This document shows positions 1 to 9,489 of a stretch of 64,000 nt of DNA, piece after piece. Source of the stretch: Streptomyces sp. NBC_01237 (GTDB taxonomy: Bacteria > Actinomycetota > Actinomycetes > Streptomycetales > Streptomycetaceae). A program made the translations under genes and the position numbers. The DNA lies in the NCBI RefSeq assembly GCF_035917275.1, contig NZ_CP108508.1, positions 744,001-808,000 on the forward strand, read 5' to 3'. Numbering within the stretch: the stretch's first letter is position 1; each line of letters opens with the position of its first letter. Under the pieces are notes generated by a model. That model ran no database searches, was not told the origin of the DNA, and was given only the letters and a program-made list of their open reading frames with translations.

Positions 1-1175
1 AGGGCGAGAACGGGCTGTACGCGCATCTGCGGGTCGCCGTCGCCGAGGACGGCTGGGAGTGGGAGGGCAGCACCTACTACCACGGGTTCGTGCTGCGGGC
101 GGCGCTGCTGGCGCTGCGCTCCACCGACCCGACGGCTATTCCCGCCGATGTGGTGGGCGTGCTCGCCGGGATGACGGACGTACTGGCCACGATCGCGACG
201 CCGGGCGGCATTCTTCCCGCGCTGCACGACGGCCCGTATCTGCGTGACCCGCTCGCCCTGGAGTGGCTCGAACTGGTCGCGCTCGCGCAGCAGTTGGTTC
301 CCTCCGCCGCGTTGGACGCGGTGGCGGGGCGGGCCCGGGAAGAGCTCGGTGCGGCGGACGACGGCCTCGACACGCTGCTGGGCGGCTGGTTCGCCGGCCC
401 TCCGCTCGCCGAGCGCCCGGCGCCCGCCCCCGTCACCGTGTACCCGGTGGCCGGTTACGGGGTGCTGCGCGCCGCGGGCATCCATGCCCTGGTGGACTTC
501 GGTCCGCACGGCGGCTCGCACGGGCACCGCGACAAGCTGTCGCTGTATCTGTACGGGAACACCACCCCGTGGCAGCCGGATCCCGGCCAGGTGCCGTACG
601 CCCATGCCGAGTTCCGGGATCTGTACGCGTCGACCGGGGCGCACCCGGCGTTCCGGGTGGACGGCGGCGAACAGGCCGAGTGCACGGGCACGCTGCTCGG
701 CTCGGACGCCACTTCGGTGACCGCCGAGGTCACCACCGCGTACGAGTCGGTGCGCGCGGTCCGACGCGTCGCGGTCGGTGACTGCTATCTGGTCGACCTG
801 CTGACGGTGACGGGCCGGGAGGCGCGCCGCATCTCGGCGCAGCTGCGTCCGGGCACCTCGCTGGACGTCCAGGTGCAGGCGGCCGGTCCGGTGCGCACCA
901 CCTGGTACGGGGACGAGACCCTGCACGGCTGGCACACCCACACCGCCGGACTCCCGGTCCGCCCGATGACGCGGCCGGGCCCCGGACCCGCGGACGACCC
1001 GCAGCGGATGCGCACCCGGGTCGACTTCACCGTAGAGGCGGAGCACGTGGTGTTCGCCTCGGTGTACCAGGCGGCGTCCGCGGGCCCCGCGGTGACCGAT
1101 GTACGGCTGGACGGCGAGGAGCTGACGGTGGAACTGGCGGACGGCGCCACGGCACGATTCCGGACGGAGGGCTGA
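1..1175 (+). CDS. Heparinase II/III-family polysaccharide lyase, 5'-truncated by window edge
   Basis: The reading frame is open from the first bases of the window, so the start lies outside. The visible ~390 residues are the C-terminal half of a heparinase II/III-type lyase. They open with the end of the alpha/alpha barrel (GSTYYHGFVLRAALL) and continue into the beta-sandwich, which carries the family's histidine-rich segment (GGSHGHRDKLSLYLYG). Such enzymes cleave uronic-acid polysaccharides or oligosaccharides by beta-elimination. The stop is 3 nt before the next gene, a second heparinase II/III-type protein, so the two are co-transcribed. The exact PL family and substrate cannot be read from this fragment. 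No signal peptide can be judged because the N-terminus is missing. Confidence 0.8.
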   Translation, partial: GENGLYAHLRVAVAEDGWEWEGSTYYHGFVLRAALLALRSTDPTAIPADVVGVLAGMTDVLATIATPGGILPALHDGPYLRDPLALEWLELVALAQQLVPSAALDAVAGRAREELGAADDGLDTLLGGWFAGPPLAERPAPAPVTVYPVAGYGVLRAAGIHALVDFGPHGGSHGHRDKLSLYLYGNTTPWQPDPGQVPYAHAEFRDLYASTGAHPAFRVDGGEQAECTGTLLGSDATSVTAEVTTAYESVRAVRRVAVGDCYLVDLLTVTGREARRISAQLRPGTSLDVQVQAAGPVRTTWYGDETLHGWHTHTAGLPVRPMTRPGPGPADDPQRMRTRVDFTVEAEHVVFASVYQAASAGPAVTDVRLDGEELTVELADGATARFRTEG

Positions 1176-1178
1176 TCC

Positions 1179-3191
1179 TTGCTGCTCTCGGCGACCCCGC
1201 CGCCCGGCCCGCGCCCCGCGCGGGAGACCCGGGTACGGGAGGAGGCGGCCCGGCATCGCGAGCTGACCCCGCCCCGTACGCATCCGTCGGCCAGCATCAC
1301 CTGGCTGGGCCCCGCGGCGTCCAACCCGGCGCTGGCGTACCGGATCGGCGGGGACCCCGCCGACCTGGCGGAGAGCCGGCGGTGGATCGAGGCGGCGGTG
1401 CGGCTGCCGCACTGGGGCAAGGCCCATATGCCCGACCACGATCTCGACGCGGGCTGGCTGCTGCACCACCTCTCGCTCGCCTACCGGTGGATCGGTGACG
1501 ACCTGCCGGACGGCGTAAGGGCCCTGCTGCGGTACAAGCTGCTGCTCCAGGGTCGGCGGCTGTACGAGTTCGCGGTGGCGAGCGAGGGCCGCTGGTGGTC
1601 GTCGTCGTACTGGCAGAACCACAACTGGATCTGCTACGCGGGCCTGGCGACGGCCGGCTATGTGCTGGGCAAGGAGGAGTGGACCGAACGTGCCAAGGAC
1701 AATCTCGGCACGGTCCTGGATCTGATGCCCGAGGACGGTTCGCATGCCGAGGGCGTCGTGTACTGGCGCTACGGGGTGCCGTTCCTCGCGATCCATCTGG
1801 ATCTCCTCCAGGAGGCCGAGGGCATCGACTGGTGGGGCCGCGGCGGCTTCCTCACCAACACCTTCCGCTACCGGCTGCATCAGACCGCGCCCGGCTTCGC
1901 GTTCAACGTGGACCACGGCGACTGCCACGACCGGCGCAGCGGCCACAGTGCCGGGCTCTACTACCGTCTGGCCGCGCAGTACGGCATCCCCGAGGCGCAG
2001 TGGATGGGCGATCTGGCCTCGGGGGAACTGCTGTGGGCGGAGGCCGCCGAGAGCGGGGTGCGGCCGGGCATCCTGCCGGAGGCGTACCTGGAATACCTCT
2101 GGTACGACCCGTCCGTGACGGCGGCGCGGCCCACCGAGACCCGGGCGTTCTTCCCGGACCTGGGGCTGCTCGCGGCGCGGACCGGCTGGGAGGACGACGC
2201 CACGCTGGTGTCGTTCAAGGCGAGCCCCGGCGGTGGTCACCGGGCGTGGGAGACCAGTGAGAAGCACCGTGCGGAGCTCGGCTGGGAGACCCTGAACCAG
2301 GGGCATCACCACCCGGACTCGGGCTCGTTCGTGCTGGTCTCGCAGGGCGCGTTCCTCGCGGTGGACGAGGGCTACAGCAACCGCAAGCGGGCCGCTCACC
2401 ACAATCTGCTGCTGGTGGACGGGCAGGGGTACGCCGACGAGGACCGCTACCACGTCTACAAGGACATCCCGTACGAGCGCCAGGCCCGTCAGCGCGATGT
2501 GCTGGTGGACGCGGAGGGCGGGTGGGCGCACTCCACGGCCGAGATCGCCGCGATGTACGACCCCGCTCTGGGGGTGCGGCGCCTGGACCGGACCCTGGTG
2601 TTCACCCCGGCGGGCCGGCTCGTCCTGCTCGATCTCGCCGGGGCGGACGAGGAGCGCGCGTGGACGTTCCTGCTCCAGACCGACCGGCCGACCGAGCCGC
2701 GGCCGGACGGCGCCCGGCTGATCCGGTCGGGGGCCGCCACCGCCCTCGTACGGCAGTTCGCGCCGCTGGACGCTTCGGTGACCTGCGAGGTCACCGAAGT
2801 GGAGGCCAATCCGACGTCCAGCACGCCGGAGCTGCGCCTCACCCGCACCCTGCACACGCTGCGGTCGACGACCGCCCGGTCCTCGGACGGGCTCTTCCTC
2901 ACCACGATCGCGCCCGGCGTGACCTGCGCGGCCGAAGAGGTCGCGTGCGCGGAAGGGCACGGCGTCGCCTTCCGGCCGGACGGTGGCGGCGATGCGGGCG
3001 CGGAGGCCGCGGAGACGGTGTTCCTCTCCCCCGTCACCCGCCGGATCCGCCACGCCACGCTCGCCGCCGACGCGGCGGCCGTCCTGCTCACCGCCGCCGG
3101 AGCGCCGTACGTCGTGGCGGCCACCCGGCTGGAACTGGCGGGCCGGGTGCTCCTCGACGTCACCGAGCCGTACACAGGAAAGGTCGGCTGA
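1179..3191 (+). CDS. Heparinase II/III-like (DUF4962-type) polysaccharide or oligosaccharide lyase
   Basis: This 670-residue protein starts at TTG, 3 nt after the preceding stop. The N-terminal ~370 residues form an alpha/alpha-barrel-like region with typical segments (YWQNHNWICYAGLA, EDGSHAEGVVYWRYGVPF). The rest is a beta-sandwich containing NQGHHHPDSGSFVLVS and a conserved SNRKRAAHHNLLLVDG stretch, as in heparinase II/III superfamily lyases acting on uronate-containing glycans. No signal peptide is visible, which suggests intracellular cleavage of imported oligosaccharides, while the PL8 enzyme later in the operon acts outside. Substrate is not determined by sequence. The adjacent paralogue, esterases and PL8 lyase support a shared catabolic route. 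Confidence 0.82.
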   Translation: MLLSATPPPGPRPARETRVREEAARHRELTPPRTHPSASITWLGPAASNPALAYRIGGDPADLAESRRWIEAAVRLPHWGKAHMPDHDLDAGWLLHHLSLAYRWIGDDLPDGVRALLRYKLLLQGRRLYEFAVASEGRWWSSSYWQNHNWICYAGLATAGYVLGKEEWTERAKDNLGTVLDLMPEDGSHAEGVVYWRYGVPFLAIHLDLLQEAEGIDWWGRGGFLTNTFRYRLHQTAPGFAFNVDHGDCHDRRSGHSAGLYYRLAAQYGIPEAQWMGDLASGELLWAEAAESGVRPGILPEAYLEYLWYDPSVTAARPTETRAFFPDLGLLAARTGWEDDATLVSFKASPGGGHRAWETSEKHRAELGWETLNQGHHHPDSGSFVLVSQGAFLAVDEGYSNRKRAAHHNLLLVDGQGYADEDRYHVYKDIPYERQARQRDVLVDAEGGWAHSTAEIAAMYDPALGVRRLDRTLVFTPAGRLVLLDLAGADEERAWTFLLQTDRPTEPRPDGARLIRSGAATALVRQFAPLDASVTCEVTEVEANPTSSTPELRLTRTLHTLRSTTARSSDGLFLTTIAPGVTCAAEEVACAEGHGVAFRPDGGGDAGAEAAETVFLSPVTRRIRHATLAADAAAVLLTAAGAPYVVAATRLELAGRVLLDVTEPYTGKVG

Positions 3192-3194
3192 ACC

Positions 3195-3821
3195 ATGCAG
3201 GCAACCCTCTCCGCACCTGAGCCCGAGACCCGGTCGTCAGGCTGGCCGACACTGCTGCGCCGCCTGGAGTTCGTGGCGTATCCGGCTGCCGCCGGGGCCG
3301 CGTTCGCCGTGCTGGCGTTGGGTGTGGTGACCTGGCTGCCGGCGCTCGCCGCGATGGGGTCCGCCCTGCAGCGGTGGCGTGCGGAGGGGGACAGCCGGTG
3401 CTTCACCAACACCTTCACCTCGTTCGGGCGGTACTGGCGCGCGCTGTGGCGGCACTCACTGCTGTCCACCGCCGCCGCGGCGATGCTGGCCGCCAACATC
3501 GTGTACTTCCTGGGCCGTTCCGAGCCCTGGACGTTCGTGGTGCTCGCCGCGCAGGTGGGCATCGCGGCCGCGCTCGTCATCCATCACGTGGCGCTCGCCG
3601 CCGAGGCCGGCCGGAGTCCGGAGGGTTCCCTCCGGTCCTGGTCGCTCGGCGCGCTGGCGCTCGGCTTCGGGTCTCCCGCCCGGGGCACCGCACTGCTCGG
3701 CGCGGTGATCTCCGCCGTGCTGCTGTCCCTCGTCGTACCGCTGGGTCCGCTGCTTCTGGGTCCCAGCATTCCCGTACTGCTCGCTCTGTCCTTCGCTGAT
3801 CCCAGGAGGCATACCCCATGA
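3195..3821 (+). CDS. DUF624 (YesL-like) integral membrane protein
   Basis: This 208-residue protein has four to five hydrophobic segments, for example around AAAGAAFAVLALGVV, FVVLAAQVGIAAALVI and a C-terminal LLGAVISAVLLSLVV. It resembles YesL/DUF624 proteins, which are encoded beside carbohydrate ABC transporters and polysaccharide-degradation genes in Gram-positive bacteria and have no established biochemical role. It starts 3 nt after the upstream lyase, with AGGAAAGG as ribosome binding site inside that gene's end. It ends in a 4-nt ATGA overlap with the beta-helix protein. Its position suggests an accessory role in uptake of the products, which is inference. Confidence 0.72.
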   Translation: MQATLSAPEPETRSSGWPTLLRRLEFVAYPAAAGAAFAVLALGVVTWLPALAAMGSALQRWRAEGDSRCFTNTFTSFGRYWRALWRHSLLSTAAAAMLAANIVYFLGRSEPWTFVVLAAQVGIAAALVIHHVALAAEAGRSPEGSLRSWSLGALALGFGSPARGTALLGAVISAVLLSLVVPLGPLLLGPSIPVLLALSFADPRRHTP

Positions 3822-4900
3822 GCCGTGTCATGCGCACCACCCTGGCCGCCGCGCTCGCCGCAGGCGTCGCCCCGTTCGCCCTGCCGTCCCCGGCGTCCGC
3901 CGCCCAGACGGCGAGCGCGTACTTCGTCTCCCCGTCCGGCAGCGACAGCAACGCCGGTACGTCGGCGGGCGCCCCGCTCGCCACGATCCAGAAGGCCGTG
4001 GACCTGGCGCCGACCGGCGCGGTGGTGAACCTCGCGGCCGGTACGTACAAGCAGGACGTGATCACCAAGCGTGCCGGGGTCACCATCACCGGGCCCTCGA
4101 ACGCGGTGGTCAAGGGTGCCGGCGATGCCCGGATCATCCAGGTCCAGCACGACTCGACGACGCTGAGCGGCTTCACGGTGGACGGGCTGCACGGTTCGTC
4201 CACCGATGTGTCGGGCTATCGCCTCAAGCTCATATATGTCATGAGCACGACTCCCGGTAACGGTGTGGGCGCCCTCCACATCACCGGCATGACCCTCAAG
4301 AACGCCGCCGACGAGTGCCTGCGGCTGCGCTATCTCATCACCGGCGCCGAGGTGAACGACAACACCATCACCAACTGCGGTGTCGCCGACTTCAAGTTCG
4401 GCGGGGGCGGCAAGAACGGCGAGGGCATCTACCTCGGCACCGCCCCCGAGCAGCAGGGGGCGAACGGCGCCCCCGACGCGGCCGCCGACATCAGCAAGAA
4501 CAACCGCATCCACCACAACACCATCGCCACCCAGGGCAACGAGTGCGTGGACGTGAAGGAGAACTCGACCAACAACTACGTCGAGTACAACGACTGCAGC
4601 GGCCAGAAGGACTCCAGCTCGGGCGGGCTCGACGCCCGCGGCAGCGGCAACGTCTTCCGCTACAACACCATTCACGCCAACACGGGCGCCGGCATCCGGC
4701 TCGGCGGTGACACCGCCACGGACGGCACCGGCACCAGCGTCTACGGCAACACCATCACGGGCAACGCGGGCGGCGGCATCAAGTTCATGCGCACCCCGCA
4801 GGCGGACGTCTGCTCCAACACCATGAGCGGCAACACCGGCGGCGACTCGGTCGGCACCTACGGCAGCGCGTACAACCCGACCGGCGCGTGCCCCCAGTGA
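3818..4900 (+). CDS. Secreted right-handed parallel beta-helix protein (pectate-lyase-like)
   Basis: This 360-residue protein has a Sec-type signal peptide (TTLAAALAAGVAPFALPSPASAAQT) with cleavage likely after ASA. The mature protein opens with YFVSPSGSDSNAGT and continues as Asn-rich coils (NDNTITNCG, NRIHHNTIA, NNYVEYNDC, NTIHANTGAGIRLGG) that build a right-handed beta-helix as in PL6, PL9 and NosD-like folds. The opening motif is typical of extracellular pectate-lyase-like or chondroitinase-B-like proteins. A catalytic set cannot be assigned by eye, so the activity (lyase, epimerase or hydrolase) stays open. It starts in an ATGA overlap and ends in a GTGA overlap, showing translational coupling within the operon. 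Confidence 0.75.
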   Translation: MSRVMRTTLAAALAAGVAPFALPSPASAAQTASAYFVSPSGSDSNAGTSAGAPLATIQKAVDLAPTGAVVNLAAGTYKQDVITKRAGVTITGPSNAVVKGAGDARIIQVQHDSTTLSGFTVDGLHGSSTDVSGYRLKLIYVMSTTPGNGVGALHITGMTLKNAADECLRLRYLITGAEVNDNTITNCGVADFKFGGGGKNGEGIYLGTAPEQQGANGAPDAAADISKNNRIHHNTIATQGNECVDVKENSTNNYVEYNDCSGQKDSSSGGLDARGSGNVFRYNTIHANTGAGIRLGGDTATDGTGTSVYGNTITGNAGGGIKFMRTPQADVCSNTMSGNTGGDSVGTYGSAYNPTGACPQ

Positions 4901-6051
4901 CCGGCCGGGGGCCCGCCAGACGCGGGGTACTGACGGCCGCCGCCGGGGCCGCGGGGATGGCCGCCGTGACACTGACGGCGCCCACCGCGCAGGCCGCGGA
5001 AGAAAAGGGTGGGCGCCGCTCCCGCTGGACCACGTCCTGGGCGACCGCGCAGACCGCGCCGACCCCCGCGGACACCGTGGCGAGCGCCGGTCTCACCGAC
5101 GGCGAGTTCACCGCGGCGCTGCGGCTGTCGGCGGGCGGGCAGGTGCGGCTGCGGTACGGCAACGCCTTCGGCACCGTACCGATCCTGGTGGGTCCGGTGA
5201 CGGCGGGCGGCCGCCCGGTGACGTTCGCCGGCCGGAGCCAGGCGTGGCTGGCCGCGGGCGCCTCGCTCACCAGTGACACCGTCGAGGGACTGCGGGCGGC
5301 GGACGGGGCGGGGCTGACGGTGACGACCCGGCTGCCGGGCCCCACCGGGCCGCTGTCCTTCCACCGCAACACCCATGCGTCGCACACGGTCGACGGCGTC
5401 CGCACCACGTCCGTGTTCCTGCTGACCGGCGTCGAGACGACGGGGGCGCACGGCCCGGTCGTCGCCGTCCTCGGCGACTCCATCGCGGAGGGCGTCGGCA
5501 CCCCCGACGACGCCGATCTGCGCTGGCCCGACCAACTGGCCCGGCGGCTGCCCGGCTCGGCCGTCGCCAACCTCGGGATCAGCGGCAACCGGATGCTGCT
5601 GGACGACGCCCGCTTCGGGCCCGGCGGTCAGTCCCGCTTCGACCGCGATGTGCTCTCGCTGCCGGGACTGCGCTCCGTGATCGTGCACCTGGGGATCAAC
5701 GACCTCCAGCAGCCGCCCGGCCAGAGCGACCCGGCGCTCGTCCTGGCCGGCTACCGGCAGCTGGCGTTGCGGGCCCGGGGCGCCGGGCTGCGGATCGTCG
5801 GTTCCACCATCACCCCGTTCGAGGGGTGGATCCGCTGGACACCGGAACTGGACACGGTCCGGCAGCAGATCAACCGTGCCGTACGCACGGGCCGGGTCTT
5901 CGACGGCGTGGCGGACTTCGACGCCGCGCTGCGCGACCCGGCCCGCCCCTCGCGCCTGCTGTCCGCCTACGACAGCGGTGACGGCCTGCATCCCACCCCC
6001 TCCGGCCATGCCGCGCTCGCCGCGGCCGTGGACCGCCGACACCTCCTGTGA
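4897..6051 (+). CDS. Secreted SGNH/GDSL esterase (polysaccharide deacetylation)
   Basis: The GTG at 4897 overlaps the upstream stop (GTGA) and is preferred over an in-frame GTG at 4888. The protein has a twin-arginine-like signal (PARRGVLTAAAGAAGMAAV) ending in AQA. The N-terminal ~160 residues form a beta-rich domain common in actinobacterial secreted SGNH proteins. The hydrolase domain shows the four blocks: LGDSIAEG with nucleophile about Ser195, NLGISGNR, HLGINDLQ, and DGLHPTPSGH with the Asp/His pair. It would remove acetyl or other acyl esters from a polysaccharide before lyase action. It ends in a GTGA overlap with the PL8 gene. Confidence 0.85.
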   Translation: MTGRGPARRGVLTAAAGAAGMAAVTLTAPTAQAAEEKGGRRSRWTTSWATAQTAPTPADTVASAGLTDGEFTAALRLSAGGQVRLRYGNAFGTVPILVGPVTAGGRPVTFAGRSQAWLAAGASLTSDTVEGLRAADGAGLTVTTRLPGPTGPLSFHRNTHASHTVDGVRTTSVFLLTGVETTGAHGPVVAVLGDSIAEGVGTPDDADLRWPDQLARRLPGSAVANLGISGNRMLLDDARFGPGGQSRFDRDVLSLPGLRSVIVHLGINDLQQPPGQSDPALVLAGYRQLALRARGAGLRIVGSTITPFEGWIRWTPELDTVRQQINRAVRTGRVFDGVADFDAALRDPARPSRLLSAYDSGDGLHPTPSGHAALAAAVDRRHLL

Positions 6052-8501
6052 GGGCCCGCATCATGAACCGAGGCACCACCCGAGGCACTGCCCCGATCCC
6101 CTCCTCCGACACCGCCCGGGGCACCACCCGGCGCACCGTTCTCGCGGGTGCGGCCGCTCTGGGCGCCGTCGCCGCGCTTCCCCTCGTCCTCGGCGGCAGC
6201 GCCCAGGCCGCGGCCGGGGACGCGGCGGCGCTCCGCGCCCGCTGGCACACGCTGCTGACCGGCGGCCCCGGTCTCGACCAGGGCGACACGCGGATCGCCG
6301 CCGCCGTCGCCCGGATCGGCCGGGCCGCGACCACCGCCGCCAAGGGGCTGGACCCCACCCGTACCGACGGCCTGTTCCCCGATCTGACCAGCACCACGCT
6401 CTCCAACCACGTCACCACGTCGTTCAAGCGCCTCGCCACGGCCGCGACCGCGTGGGCCGTCCCCGGCACCCCGCAGTACGGCGACACGGCACTGCGCGAC
6501 CTGCTGCTCGGCGGCATCGACTGGATGCTGACCAACCGCTACGGAGCCGAGCACACCCGGTTCGACAACGACTGGGACTGGGAGATCGGCTCCGCACTGG
6601 CGCTCAACGACGCGTCGGTGCTGCTGTTCGACGTGCTCGGCACCGAGCGGCTGACCCGGATCAACACCGCGGTGCGGCACTACACGCCGGACCCGAACCT
6701 CTGGCGGGCCGACCGGCAGATCGCGACCGGCGCCAACCGCGTGTGGATCTCCACCGTCGTCGCCGTCAACGCGGTGCTGCGCGACGACGGCGACGCGCTC
6801 GCCCGGGTCCGTGACGCTCTTTCGGACGTCGAGGGATCGGGTGCCAACAGCGTCCTCGCCTTCAACGGCTCCGGGGACGCGGTGGGCACCGGTGAGGGCT
6901 TCTACCCGGACGGCTCGTTCCTCCAGCACTACAAGCACCCGTACAACGGCGGCTACGGCAAGGAGCTGCTCAACAACCTCTCCCGGCTGCTGAACCTGCT
7001 GGCCGGTACGGCGTGGAAGGTCACCGACCCCGATCTCGACAACGTCCGCACCTGGGTCGACGACGGCTTCGACCCGCTGATGGCCCGCGGCGACGTGATG
7101 GCCTCGGTCTGCGGACGCGAGATCGCCCGGCCCAGCAAGCAGGGCCATGTCTCGGCACAGACGGTCATCGAGGCGGTGCTGCGGCTGATCCCGAGCTTCC
7201 CCGGCGAGAGCGGCGAACGGTTGACCGCGCTGGTCAAGCAGTGGATCGCCGAGGACACCTACCGGGACTTCCTCGCCGTCACCGACCTGGCCTCCCTGGT
7301 CGCCGCCCGGAAGGTCATCGACTCCGCCACGCCCGCCCGCGGCCCGCTGGTGGCGCACAAGCAGCACCCCCGGATGGACAAGGCGGCGCACCACAGGCCC
7401 TCGTTCGCGCTCGGCATCTCCGCGTACTCGACCCGGATCTACAACTACGAGTCGATCCAGAACGAGAACCTGCGCGCCTGGCACCTCTCCGACGGCATGG
7501 TGCTGCTGTACACGGACGACCTCGGGCACTACAGCGAGGACTACTGGCCCACCGTCGACCCGGCCAGGCTGCCCGGCACCACCGTCATCGCGGGCCGGCC
7601 GGCGGACGCGGCGGGCCAGCGCACCACCAGCACCGCGGACTGGGCGGGCGGCACCGCGCTGCCGGGGACGACGCTCGGCGCCTACGGCATGGAACTGCGC
7701 GCGTTCGGCAGCACCCTGCACGGGCTGAAGAGCTGGTTCTGCCTGGACGATGTCATCGCGTGTGTGGGTTCGGGCATCACCGCGGAGGCGGGCCGGGCCG
7801 AGACGGTCGTGGAGAACCGCAAACTGCGCGACCCGAAGGCGGCGCTGCTGGTCAACGGCACCGCGGCGCCCACCGACGCGGGCTGGTCGGCACAGCTGGA
7901 GAAGGTGAAGTGGCTGCATGTCGCCGGGACCGGCGGCTATGTCTTCCCCACGGCCACCACCCTGCGCGGACTGCGCGAGGAGCGCACCGCGACCTGGCGG
8001 GAGATCAACCTCAAGTACGGCACGGACACCCCGGTGACCCGACCGTATCTGACGCTGTGGCAGGACCACGGCACCGCACCGAGCGGTGCGGGCTACTTCT
8101 ACCTCCAGGCCCCGGCGACCTCCGCCGAGCGCACAAAGCTGCTGTCCACCGCCCCGCCGCTGAAGCTGGTCGCCGACTCCACCGCCGTGCACGCGGTACG
8201 CCGCTGCGCGGACGGCCTGCTCGCCGCCAACTTCTGGACCGCCGGCACGGCGCAGGAGCTCAAGGCCGACGGTCCGGCCTCGGTGCTCGTGCGCCCGGAC
8301 GGAAAGACGGTGACCGTGTCGCTGTCCGATCCGACGCAGCTGCGGTCCTCCGTCGTCGTCGAGCTGACCGGGCGGGGCCTGACGCTCGCCTCGTCCGACC
8401 CCGGGGTCAGCGCCGCGCCCACCGCCGACGGCATCAGGATCACCGCCGACACCGCCGCACACCACGGTGCGACCCTCAACCTCACGCTGAAGAGGAGCTA
8501 G
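6048..8501 (+). CDS. Polysaccharide lyase family 8 (hyaluronate/chondroitin/xanthan lyase type), Tat-exported
   Basis: This 817-residue protein is coupled to the upstream gene by GTGA; ATG 6063 is an alternative start. A Tat-type signal (TTRRTVLAGAAALG) ends at AQAA. The alpha-domain has NDWDWEIG, TGANRVW and DGSFLQHYKHPYNGGYG. The catalytic set of PL8 enzymes is present: Asn about 230, His about 294, and Tyr about 303 spaced nine residues after the His. CGREIARPSKQGH matches the arginine region. The central and C-terminal beta-sandwich domains follow (YNYESIQNENLRAWHLSDG). Known PL8 enzymes cleave hyaluronan, chondroitin or xanthan by beta-elimination. Which one applies here is unresolved. 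Confidence 0.9.
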   Translation: MRARIMNRGTTRGTAPIPSSDTARGTTRRTVLAGAAALGAVAALPLVLGGSAQAAAGDAAALRARWHTLLTGGPGLDQGDTRIAAAVARIGRAATTAAKGLDPTRTDGLFPDLTSTTLSNHVTTSFKRLATAATAWAVPGTPQYGDTALRDLLLGGIDWMLTNRYGAEHTRFDNDWDWEIGSALALNDASVLLFDVLGTERLTRINTAVRHYTPDPNLWRADRQIATGANRVWISTVVAVNAVLRDDGDALARVRDALSDVEGSGANSVLAFNGSGDAVGTGEGFYPDGSFLQHYKHPYNGGYGKELLNNLSRLLNLLAGTAWKVTDPDLDNVRTWVDDGFDPLMARGDVMASVCGREIARPSKQGHVSAQTVIEAVLRLIPSFPGESGERLTALVKQWIAEDTYRDFLAVTDLASLVAARKVIDSATPARGPLVAHKQHPRMDKAAHHRPSFALGISAYSTRIYNYESIQNENLRAWHLSDGMVLLYTDDLGHYSEDYWPTVDPARLPGTTVIAGRPADAAGQRTTSTADWAGGTALPGTTLGAYGMELRAFGSTLHGLKSWFCLDDVIACVGSGITAEAGRAETVVENRKLRDPKAALLVNGTAAPTDAGWSAQLEKVKWLHVAGTGGYVFPTATTLRGLREERTATWREINLKYGTDTPVTRPYLTLWQDHGTAPSGAGYFYLQAPATSAERTKLLSTAPPLKLVADSTAVHAVRRCADGLLAANFWTAGTAQELKADGPASVLVRPDGKTVTVSLSDPTQLRSSVVVELTGRGLTLASSDPGVSAAPTADGIRITADTAAHHGATLNLTLKRS

Positions 8502-8505
8502 ACCC

Positions 8506-9480
8506 TTGCTGTTCGACATGCCCCTGGAGCGGCTGCGCGAATACCGGCCGGAGCCGCAGGAGCCGGCCGACTTCGACGCCTTCTGGGCGAAGACCCTGAC
8601 CGAGACGGAACGCCACGGCCTCGACGCCGAGTTCGTGCCGTACGACGCCGGGTTCGCGACCGTCGACGTCTTCGACGTGACGTTCCGCGGCTGGGGCGGC
8701 CAGCCCGTGAAGGCCTGGCTGATGCTGCCCAAGGTCCGCTCGGGCCCGCTGCCCGCGGTGGTGCAGTACATCGGCTACAACGGCGGCCGCGGCATCCCCT
8801 ACTCCTGGCTGACCTGGAGCGCGCTCGGCTACGCCCACCTGATCATGGACAACCGGGGCCAGGGCGGCGGTGGCAAGCAGACCGCGGACACCGCGGACAT
8901 CGGGCCGGACGGGCACGGTTCCTCCTCCCCCGGCTTCCTCACCCGGGGCATCGAGGACCCGTACAAGCACTACTACCGCCGGCTCATCACCGACGCGGTG
9001 CGGGCCGTCGACGCGGCGAAGGCCCATGAGGCCGTGGACTCCTCGCGGGTCGCGGTCCTCGGCGGCAGCCAGGGCGGCGGGCTCGCGCTCGCCGTCGCCG
9101 GGCTGCGCGACGACCTGGCGGCGGCGGTCGCCGATGTGCCCTTCCTCTGCCACTACCGGCGCGCCTCCCAGATCACGGACGCCGGGCCGTACGCGGAGAT
9201 CGCCCGCTGGCTCTCGGGGCACCGGTTCCGGGCCGAGGAGGCGATGGAGACCCTGTCGTACTTCGACGGCGTCAACTTCGCGGCGCGGGCGACCGCTCCG
9301 GCGTGGTTCTCGGTGGGGCTGATGGACAAGATCTGTCCCTCCTCGACGGTGTTCGCGGCCTATCACCGTTACGCGGGACCGGCCGAGATCGAGGTGTTCA
9401 CGTACAACGGGCACGAGGGCGGTGCGGAGTACGACCTGCCGCGCAAGCTCGCCGCGCTGCGGGGCGTGTTCGGCCAGTAG
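8506..9480 (+). CDS. Acetylxylan esterase / cephalosporin-C deacetylase (CE7)
   Basis: This 324-residue protein starts at TTG 8506, with GAGGAG of the preceding coding end as ribosome binding site. It has the CE7 signatures DNRGQGGG, GGSQGGG with nucleophile Ser188, GLMDKICP with Asp274, and GHEGG with His303, which complete the triad. There is no signal peptide, so it acts in the cytoplasm, as CE7 enzymes usually do on imported acetylated oligosaccharides. Length is typical for the family. It is the last gene of the operon, followed within 10 nt by a strong hairpin. Two esterases in one operon imply a substantially acylated substrate. Confidence 0.9.
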   Translation: MLFDMPLERLREYRPEPQEPADFDAFWAKTLTETERHGLDAEFVPYDAGFATVDVFDVTFRGWGGQPVKAWLMLPKVRSGPLPAVVQYIGYNGGRGIPYSWLTWSALGYAHLIMDNRGQGGGGKQTADTADIGPDGHGSSSPGFLTRGIEDPYKHYYRRLITDAVRAVDAAKAHEAVDSSRVAVLGGSQGGGLALAVAGLRDDLAAAVADVPFLCHYRRASQITDAGPYAEIARWLSGHRFRAEEAMETLSYFDGVNFAARATAPAWFSVGLMDKICPSSTVFAAYHRYAGPAEIEVFTYNGHEGGAEYDLPRKLAALRGVFGQ

Positions 9481-9489
9481 CCGTCCGGC

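Noticed and set aside
5967..8771. A 934-codon minus-strand frame opposite the PL8 lyase
   Set aside because: Low-complexity Arg/Gly/Ala composition with no recognisable domain; the PL8 gene on the other strand is complete and well supported.
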